Shown here one piece after another: positions 6,315-10,881 of a stretch of DNA of 10,881 nt. The translations under genes were made by a program, and so were the position numbers. Origin of the DNA: Anaerolineales bacterium (GTDB taxonomy: Bacteria > Chloroflexota > Anaerolineae > Anaerolineales > UBA11858); the NCBI GenBank assembly GCA_015485245.1, contig WFTY01000079.1, positions 1 to 10,881 on the forward strand, given 5' to 3'. Below the pieces are notes generated by a model that was not told where the DNA came from, did not search any database, and saw only the letters and a program-made list of their open reading frames with translations. The first letter of the stretch is position 1; each line of letters begins with the position of its first letter.

Positions 6315-6431
6315 GGAGAACAGTGAGCAGGCGAACAGGTGATTAAGTGATTGGGTGATAAGGGGATTGAGGAGGTATAATTTCCCGGTCACCCGATTAC
6401 CCAATCACCCAGTTACCCGATTCCCTTACCC
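6315..6431. repeat. Octamer repeat island with two inverted arms between uvrB and ftcD
   Basis: From about 6323 to 6370 the plus strand runs in 8-base units with the same phase, such as GTGATTAA (6339), GTGATTGG (6347), GTGATAAG (6355) and GGGATTGA (6363). From 6382 to 6431 the minus strand does the same, with units such as GTAACTGG, GTGATTGG, GTAATCGG and GTGACCGG. The two arms are inverted around a core containing GGAGGTATAATTTCCC. The element occupies nearly all of the divergent intergenic region, so it supplies or surrounds both promoters. I know of no formal name; similar GTGATTGGGTGA-type islands seem familiar from Anaerolineae-like genomes. Confidence 0.75.
6376..6381 (+). promoter_or_regulatory. 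Candidate -10 box for ftcD inside the octamer repeat core
   Basis: A perfect TATAAT lies in the core between the two inverted repeat arms, 50 bases upstream of the ftcD ATG. TTGGGT (6351-6356) is a possible -35 at a long 19-base spacing. The leader would consist wholly of repeat sequence, and no Shine-Dalgarno sequence precedes the ATG. Confidence 0.45.
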
Positions 6432-8033
6432 ATGTCCCTCATCGAATGTGTGCCCAACTTTTCCGAAGCCCGCCGCCCTGAGGTGGTAGAGGCCATTCGC
6501 CAGTCCATCGCCGGAGTGGAGGGGATTCACGTCCTCGACCAGCATGCCGACCACGATCACAACCGCACAGTAATCACCTTCGTCGGGCCGCCCGCGGCGG
6601 TGGAGGAGGCCGCCTTCCGCGGCATCGCCAAAGCAGCTGAGCTGATTGACCTCAACCAGCACGAAGGCGAGCACCCGCGCATCGGGGCCACGGACGTGGT
6701 CCCCTTCATCCCCATCTCCGGGGCGAGTATCCAGGACTGCGTGGAAATCGCTCAACGGCTGGGGCGGCGCGTGGCGGATGAATTAGACATCCCCGTGTAC
6801 CTCTACGAGGAGGCAGCCAGCAGCCCGGAACGGCGCAACCTGGCTTTTCACCGCAAAGGCGAATACGAGACGCTAAGGGAAGTCATCGCCAGCGACCCAG
6901 AGCGAGCCCCCGACTTTGGCCCCAAACGCCTCGGCCCGGCGGGGGCGACGGTGATCGGGGCGCGCGAGTTCCTGATCGCCTTCAACGTCTACCTGACCAG
7001 CGACGACGTCTCCATCGCCAAAAAGATCGCCAAAACCGTGCGCCACTCCTCGGGCGGGCTGCGCTACGTCAAGGCGCTGGGGCTGCTGGTGGAAAGCCGA
7101 GCGCAGGTCTCGATGAACCTGACAAACTTCCGCAAAACGCCCATTGCTCTGGTGGTGGAGACCATCCGCCGCGAGGCGCAACGCTACGGCGTGGCAATCC
7201 ATCACAGCGAATTGGTGGGGCTGATCCCACAGGACGCGCTGGTGGACGCGGCGGTGTGGTACACGCAACTGGATCAATTTGAGCCGGAGCAGGTGCTGGA
7301 GCGGCGGCTTTATGCGGCTGGCGGCAAGCGACAAACGGCGGACGACGGACAGCGGACAACAGACCACAAACCCTTCAACCCTGCTCAGGGCAAGCCGCCG
7401 TCCGCGGTCCGCGGTCACTTTGCGAGCGATGCTGCCTTTCTCCACACTCTTGCCTCCGGCACTCCCACCCCTGGCGGCGGCTCGGCGGCGGCGTATGCCG
7501 GAGCGATGGGCGCGGCGCTGGTCGCCATGGTGGCGCGGCTGACCCTCGGCAGGAAGAAATACGCCGCGGTGGAAGCGCAGATGCAATCCGTTCTGGAGGA
7601 GGCCGAAACCCTGCGCGCCGACCTGACCGCCACCGTCGAGCGCGACGCCGCAGCCTTCGATGCCATCATGACCGCCTTCAAACGCCCCAAAGACGATCCG
7701 GAGCGGGCGGGGGCGATTCAGGACGCCACACTCCACGCCGCTGAAGTGCCGCTGGAAACCGCTCGCATGGCCGTGCGGGTGATGGAACTGGCGCTGGAGG
7801 CAGTGACGCACGGCAACAAAAACGCCATCACCGATGGGGCAACCGGCGCATCGCTGGCACAGGCAGCCCTGCAGAGCGCGGGTTACAATGTGCGCGTCAA
7901 CGTTCTGGGGCTAAAAGACAAGGGCGCGGCAGAGAACATGCTGGCCGAAGTGCGCGCTCTGGAAGAGCAGGCCGCCGATGTGCAGGCTGCCATCGCACAA
8001 CTGCTCGCCGGGCGGGGAGGGATGGCGTTGTGA
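6432..8033 (+). CDS. ftcD: Bifunctional glutamate formiminotransferase / formimidoyl-tetrahydrofolate cyclodeaminase
   Basis: This enzyme moves the formimino group of formiminoglutamate (from histidine breakdown) to tetrahydrofolate and then cyclises it to methenyl-THF with release of ammonia. The formiminotransferase part (about 1-296) begins MSLIECVPNFSEARRPEVVE and has the catalytic-type histidine H81 in HEGEHPRIGATDVVPF, plus FNVYLTSDDVSIAKKIAK in its second subdomain. The cyclodeaminase part (about 331-533) begins with FLHTLASGTPTPGGGSAAA and contains the helical ALEAVTHGNKNAITD segment. At 533 residues it is close to the animal fusion enzyme (about 540). The linker, residues 298-329, is encoded by a 7-bp repeat island (7325-7416) yet stays in frame. 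The ATG at 6432 is the family start. It overlaps the next gene by 4 bases. No other histidine-degradation gene is in the window. Confidence 0.96.
   Translation: MSLIECVPNFSEARRPEVVEAIRQSIAGVEGIHVLDQHADHDHNRTVITFVGPPAAVEEAAFRGIAKAAELIDLNQHEGEHPRIGATDVVPFIPISGASIQDCVEIAQRLGRRVADELDIPVYLYEEAASSPERRNLAFHRKGEYETLREVIASDPERAPDFGPKRLGPAGATVIGAREFLIAFNVYLTSDDVSIAKKIAKTVRHSSGGLRYVKALGLLVESRAQVSMNLTNFRKTPIALVVETIRREAQRYGVAIHHSELVGLIPQDALVDAAVWYTQLDQFEPEQVLERRLYAAGGKRQTADDGQRTTDHKPFNPAQGKPPSAVRGHFASDAAFLHTLASGTPTPGGGSAAAYAGAMGAALVAMVARLTLGRKKYAAVEAQMQSVLEEAETLRADLTATVERDAAAFDAIMTAFKRPKDDPERAGAIQDATLHAAEVPLETARMAVRVMELALEAVTHGNKNAITDGATGASLAQAALQSAGYNVRVNVLGLKDKGAAENMLAEVRALEEQAADVQAAIAQLLAGRGGMAL
7325..7416. 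repeat. Heptamer repeat element inserted in the ftcD linker
   Basis: From 7325 to 7373 the plus strand runs as seven units of 7 bases in strict phase, consensus about CRGACNN (for example CGGACGA at 7339 and CGGACAA at 7353). The right arm (about 7393-7416) carries the same units on the opposite strand (CGGACCG, CGGACGG). About 17 of 21 positions match between the arms. The centre (7371-7395) holds CCCTTCAAC and the small palindrome CCCTGCTCAGGG (7379-7390), similar to CCCTTCGAC-GCTCAGGG-type dispersed repeats that I recall from many bacterial genomes. It lies exactly at the boundary of the two enzyme domains. Confidence 0.8.
8014..8021 (+). promoter_or_regulatory. Ribosome binding site inside the ftcD end, deciding the lipoprotein start
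   Basis: GGGGAGGG lies 9 bases before the GTG at 8030 and 12 before the ATG at 8033, measured from the end of GGAGG. The GTG overlaps the ftcD stop as GTGA, typical of translational coupling. By contrast, the ATG at 8129 has no Shine-Dalgarno sequence. Confidence 0.55.
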
Positions 8034-9130
8034 TGAGGCGACAGACGACAGACAATAGAAGGCAGTTGCCCCTCCGCAGACAGCCGACGACAGACCGGTG
8101 TCAGCGGGCGCTAACGAGTCGTCTCATTATGACAGCGATCGCCTTCACCCTTCTCGCTGTCCTCTCCGCCTGCGCGCGCGCCACTCCATTGCCTGACGAG
8201 AACGCTGGGGGTGCAACGCCTACCGCCGCTGGGATCACCTCCCCTACTCCATCCCCTGCTCCAACCAGGACACCTCCGCCGCCCACACCTTCCCCCACGC
8301 CGCTTCCTCCCACGCCCACACCCTGCCCCCCGGAGGTGTGCGATTACGCCGGCCATTTCTTGCTGCAACGACCCATCGCGCCGGAGTTCACGGATGTGAT
8401 TGATCCCACCTATCCCTACGGCGGCTCGTTAGGCGGCACGCGCAAGACGCATCACGGTGTGGAGTTCGTCAATCCACAGGGCACGCCTGCTTTGGCTGCC
8501 GCTGACGGGGTGGTGGTGGTCGCCGGGACGGACTACCAGCAGCCCTACGCCGACCTACCCGGCTTCTATGGCAACCTGGTGATCGTCGAACACCAGTTGA
8601 CGGTGAGCGGCGAGCCGACCACGCTTTACACGCTCTATGGACATCTTTCCGAGGTGCTTGTCGAAGTCGGCCAGGAGGTCGAAGCCGGGGACATCGTGGG
8701 CAAGGTGGGGTTCACCGGCTGGGCCACCGGTGAACATTTGCACTTCGAAGTCCGACTGGGGGAGAACAGTTTCCGCACAACGCGCAACCCGGAACTCTGG
8801 CTGCAGCCGACGACGGACAAGCAAGGACAGCCAACGGGAGTGCTGGCAGCACAGATTCTCAACGAATACGGCACTAACGCCTACGTGCCCAACATCACCG
8901 TCGAGCAGCTGTCCCCGTCAGGCGGTGATGAACCGCTGGCAACGTATTACCGTGAAAGTTATGCCGACTGGACAGTCAATGGAGATGACATGCTGCAGGA
9001 AAATTTCGTCATCGGCGATCTGCCCGCGGGTCGCTACCGCGTCAGTTTCATCGCCTACGGCTTGCAAACCTACGAGGTGGACGTGCTGCCGGGCAGGCTC
9101 ACGATGATCCGCTTTGACCCCAGGAAATAG
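8030..9130 (+). CDS. Predicted M23 (LytM-type) peptidase lipoprotein
   Basis: This is a predicted surface lipoprotein with a metallopeptidase domain of the kind that cuts or binds peptidoglycan cross-bridges. From the GTG at 8030 it has 366 residues: a repeat-encoded basic extension (1-33), a hydrophobic segment ending in the lipobox LSAC (C48 lipidated), a Thr/Pro-rich spacer (about 63-100), the M23 domain (about 105-256) and a C-terminal beta-rich domain (about 270-366, ending LPAGRYRVSFIAYGLQTYEVDV). M23 landmarks are H141 and E145 in HHGVEF, H205 in LYGHL and H236/H238 in GEHLHFE. The usual zinc-ligand Asp of HxGxD is Glu here, so activity is likely but not assured. The ATG at 8129 would leave a signal peptide with no positive n-region, so a start upstream is favoured. 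It overlaps ftcD by 4 bases and ends at a bidirectional terminator. Confidence 0.9.
   Translation: MMRRQTTDNRRQLPLRRQPTTDRCQRALTSRLIMTAIAFTLLAVLSACARATPLPDENAGGATPTAAGITSPTPSPAPTRTPPPPTPSPTPLPPTPTPCPPEVCDYAGHFLLQRPIAPEFTDVIDPTYPYGGSLGGTRKTHHGVEFVNPQGTPALAAADGVVVVAGTDYQQPYADLPGFYGNLVIVEHQLTVSGEPTTLYTLYGHLSEVLVEVGQEVEAGDIVGKVGFTGWATGEHLHFEVRLGENSFRTTRNPELWLQPTTDKQGQPTGVLAAQILNEYGTNAYVPNITVEQLSPSGGDEPLATYYRESYADWTVNGDDMLQENFVIGDLPAGRYRVSFIAYGLQTYEVDVLPGRLTMIRFDPRK
8035..8097 (+). repeat. Heptamer repeat island at the 5' end of the M23 lipoprotein gene
   Basis: Nine consecutive 7-base frames fit one phase, with clear units CAGACGA (8042), CAGACAA (8049), CAGACAG (8077), CCGACGA (8084) and CAGACCG (8091), while the centre is degenerate. 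The unit matches the CRGACNN type found in ftcD. Translated from the GTG at 8030, it encodes residues 3-23, including RRQTTDNRRQ and RRQPTTDR. Confidence 0.7.
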
Positions 9131-9164
9131 ATGCTCGCGCCAATTATCAAACAGCGCATAAAAG

Positions 9165-9205
9165 AAAAGCTCCCTGAGAGGCGATACCTCGACCAGGGAG
9201 CTTTT
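9165..9205. terminator. Bidirectional intrinsic terminator
   Basis: Perfect 12-bp arms AAAAGCTCCCTG (9165-9176) and CAGGGAGCTTTT (9194-9205) enclose a 17-base loop that can itself pair GAGG with CCTC. The stem ends in a T-run on both strands. It sits between the convergent stops of the M23 lipoprotein (9130) and the WecA-like fusion (9229) and should end both transcripts. Confidence 0.93.
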
Positions 9206-9228
9206 GACCAAAGGATGACAAAAGGACG

Positions 9229-10881
9229 TCAGCAATAATTCTCAAACTCAAAGCGCAACCGCCGCACCCAAACATCCTTCCGCTTGCAGGTCTCAAGCAC
9301 TTTGTCGATCACTCCGCTCTCAACGATTGCTGAGGACGTAATCAACACACCCTGAACGCCATACCGATCAATCAGGCGCTCCAAATCCTCAAAACTGCCC
9401 AGGACGTTCAAGCCGTGAATACTGCGCCCTTTTTTAAGGAGATCATCATCCACAAACCCCAAAGGGCGATAGTGCAACCTGGGGTTTTGACGACATTCTC
9501 GCAAAGCCAGCTCGCCGCCCGCGCCGGCACCATATATCAAAATGGGGATGTCCTGCTCCCCGTGCAGCGGCCGCGTCACGCGGTCCAGCAAGCGGAACGA
9601 AAAGCGCGAGGCGATCATCAAAAGATAAAGCAGCAGAAAGTAAACGAAAAACACCCCTCCTGAATGAGGCTCCAGGCCATAAATTTTCCAAACCGCGCCC
9701 AGGGACAACAACGTGCCGACGACGTTTGCACCAAGGATGCGAGAGGCATCCTCAATGCTCACAAAGCGCCAGACCCCCCGGTACACCCCCATAATGGAGA
9801 AAGCCACAAAGGTAGCTGCTACCGTCAACGGCAAGGTAGCGAGGTAACGGCTCACCTCCGCAGCATTCAGAGACGAACCCAACCGCGTGAGAAACGCTAA
9901 GTAATAGGCAAAAGCGATCAAAAAGAAATCTAGAATGACTTCCAACACCCTGCGTCGGTAAGTCAGCTCCACCATCCAGTTGGTGAGCAAATTGCGACGG
10001 CTGCGTTCGGCGGGATCAGCCTCGACCACCTTCAACTGCCCCAAATAAGCCGAGAAGATGGTGAAGCCCAAAATGACGACCGGGATCAGCACCAGACTCA
10101 ACGAATAGGAAATCGCCTCCAACACAACAGCGGAGATCCCCGAGAGCAAGGCGATGCCCATAAGCACCAAAAGCGTCTGGCGCTCGCTCAACCCCAGGGC
10201 GACCAGGCGATGCGAGGTGTGATCGCGGCCTCCCTGCGCCGGGGATTGCCCCCGCAGAAGACGCGTCAACGAGACCATAGCGGTATCCAGAATAGGTAGC
10301 AAAAAGATCAACGTTGGGACGCCGATCACCGCGAACACATTGGATGCCTGAGGAGCGCGCGTCTGGGCGATGGCCAACGTCGCCAGGGTCAGACCCAGGA
10401 ATAAGGAACCGCTATCCCCCATAAAGATCGAAGCCGGCGGGAAGTTGTAAATAAAAAAGCCCAACGTCCCTCCCATCAGGGCGAGCGTTAGCGTGAAGAG
10501 AGCCAGATCACCTGACCGCCAGAAAAAGTAGGCCAGGAATCCCGCCACAATCAGCGCGATACCGCTGGCCAAGCCATCCATGTTATCCAGGAGGTTCAGC
10601 GCATTGGCAATCCCCACAAGCCAGATAAAAGAAACCGCGATGTTAGCAGCCTGCCAAGGGAAAAAATAAGAGGTCGTCCCCGTAAAGATAATAACCGATG
10701 AGGCCAGGAACAACCCCAGCAGTTTTGTCTGGGGAGAGATATTATAGAAATCATCGATCAAGCCTAGCAAAAAAGTGATCGCCGCGCCGATCAGAATCCC
10801 CCAGGGGAGGCCATCAAACGAGGGGGTCAAAACCACAGCCACCGCGAAAGCGATGAAAATCGCCACGCCGCCGAGGTAAGG
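9229..10881 (-). CDS. WecA/TagO-like undecaprenyl-phosphate sugar-1-phosphate transferase fused to a CapD/FlaA1-type N-terminal domain (5' end outside the window)
   Basis: 550 codons are visible, open to the right edge. The frame starts PYLGGVAIF, the early PxxGG motif of the MraY/WecA family, so only a short N-terminus is missing and the internal GTG at 10866 is not the start. Numbered from the edge: LGLIDDFYNISPQTK (DD 43-44), NALNLLDNMDGLASG (93-107), NFPPASIFMGDSGSLFLG (146-163) and DHTSHRL (220-226). These are the Mg and substrate motifs of enzymes that attach a sugar-1-phosphate to undecaprenyl phosphate, the first step of a lipid-linked glycan. Many hydrophobic segments fit a polytopic membrane enzyme. 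From about 305 a second module begins: four probable membrane helices, then a Rossmann-like domain (450-550) with YGAGAGGE and PLGFVDDD, like the N-terminal half of CapD/FlaA1-type proteins. The catalytic SDR half is absent. The final residues RRLRFEFENYC precede a TGA. Confidence 0.93.
   Translation of the reverse strand, partial: PYLGGVAIFIAFAVAVVLTPSFDGLPWGILIGAAITFLLGLIDDFYNISPQTKLLGLFLASSVIIFTGTTSYFFPWQAANIAVSFIWLVGIANALNLLDNMDGLASGIALIVAGFLAYFFWRSGDLALFTLTLALMGGTLGFFIYNFPPASIFMGDSGSLFLGLTLATLAIAQTRAPQASNVFAVIGVPTLIFLLPILDTAMVSLTRLLRGQSPAQGGRDHTSHRLVALGLSERQTLLVLMGIALLSGISAVVLEAISYSLSLVLIPVVILGFTIFSAYLGQLKVVEADPAERSRRNLLTNWMVELTYRRRVLEVILDFFLIAFAYYLAFLTRLGSSLNAAEVSRYLATLPLTVAATFVAFSIMGVYRGVWRFVSIEDASRILGANVVGTLLSLGAVWKIYGLEPHSGGVFFVYFLLLYLLMIASRFSFRLLDRVTRPLHGEQDIPILIYGAGAGGELALRECRQNPRLHYRPLGFVDDDLLKKGRSIHGLNVLGSFEDLERLIDRYGVQGVLITSSAIVESGVIDKVLETCKRKDVWVRRLRFEFENYC

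Noticed and set aside
6318..6338. LexA/SOS box upstream of uvrB
   Set aside because: GAACAG occurs twice but as a direct repeat; the GAAC-N4-GTTC inverted form is absent, and both copies fit the octamer phase.
6315..6431. CRISPR array or tandem operator array
   Set aside because: The units are only 7-8 bases with no spacers, and they invert around a core; no cas genes are nearby.
7325..7416. ftcD as a pseudogene broken by the repeat
   Set aside because: The frame stays open through the insertion, and both domains keep their motifs and expected lengths.
6873..7811. Minus-strand 312-residue frame inside ftcD
   Set aside because: It is antisense to a clear enzyme. It contains ALSRVEGF, a peptide I recognise as a frequent artefact of the CCCTTCGAC-GCTCAGGG-type repeat.
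10866..10866. GTG at 10866 as the start of the WecA-like gene
   Set aside because: The frame continues upstream to the window edge as PYLGG, the conserved early motif of the family, so the true start is outside the window.

Overview
The window looks like a chromosomal piece of a fairly GC-rich bacterium, most likely a Chloroflexota member of the Anaerolineae type. This is inferred from gene style: a lipoprotein with a Thr/Pro-rich linker before an M23 domain, a fused formiminotransferase-cyclodeaminase, a WecA-like transferase fused to a CapD/FlaA1-type N-terminus, a secreted Gly-rich protein beside an OmpR-type two-component system, and short-unit repeat islands in and between genes. No 16S or other phylogenetic marker was read, so the assignment is tentative. 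Nothing points to a phage, plasmid, insertion sequence, CRISPR array or defence system. No gene-free stretch exceeds 300 bases; the longest is 1477-1687.

Layout. Bases 1-1476 (minus strand) hold, in transcription order, a secreted Gly/Pro-rich protein, an OmpR/PhoB-family response regulator and the first 39 codons of what is probably its sensor kinase. A perfect 11-bp inverted repeat and a TATAAT box lie between the first two. The intergenic region 1477-1687 carries TTCACA-N5-TTCACA repeats with 11-bp spacing, a good candidate operator for this regulator. Next comes a plus-strand alanine-aminotransferase-like enzyme (1688-3112), convergent with a membrane-anchored alpha/beta hydrolase (3178-4098, minus). 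The hydrolase lies downstream of uvrB (4233-6287, minus), and the 134 bases between them hold a strong terminator placed directly before the hydrolase ribosome binding site.

uvrB and ftcD are divergent across 6288-6431, which is largely built of 8-bp repeat units in two inverted arms. ftcD (6432-8033) is a bifunctional folate enzyme whose interdomain linker is encoded by a 7-bp-unit repeat element. It overlaps by 4 bases a predicted M23-family lipoprotein (8030-9130), whose N-terminal extension is encoded by another 7-bp-unit island. A perfect bidirectional terminator separates this lipoprotein from the convergent WecA-like/CapD-N fusion (9229 to beyond the right edge).

How the genes relate. 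The left block is probably an envelope-sensing module. The M23 lipoprotein and the WecA-like protein both act at the cell envelope, but they are convergent and not one operon. The aminotransferase, uvrB and ftcD are metabolic or repair housekeeping genes. I did not find a clear new multigene system. The least explained signals are the translated heptad repeat islands, the candidate attenuator before the hydrolase and the 11-bp-spaced operator.
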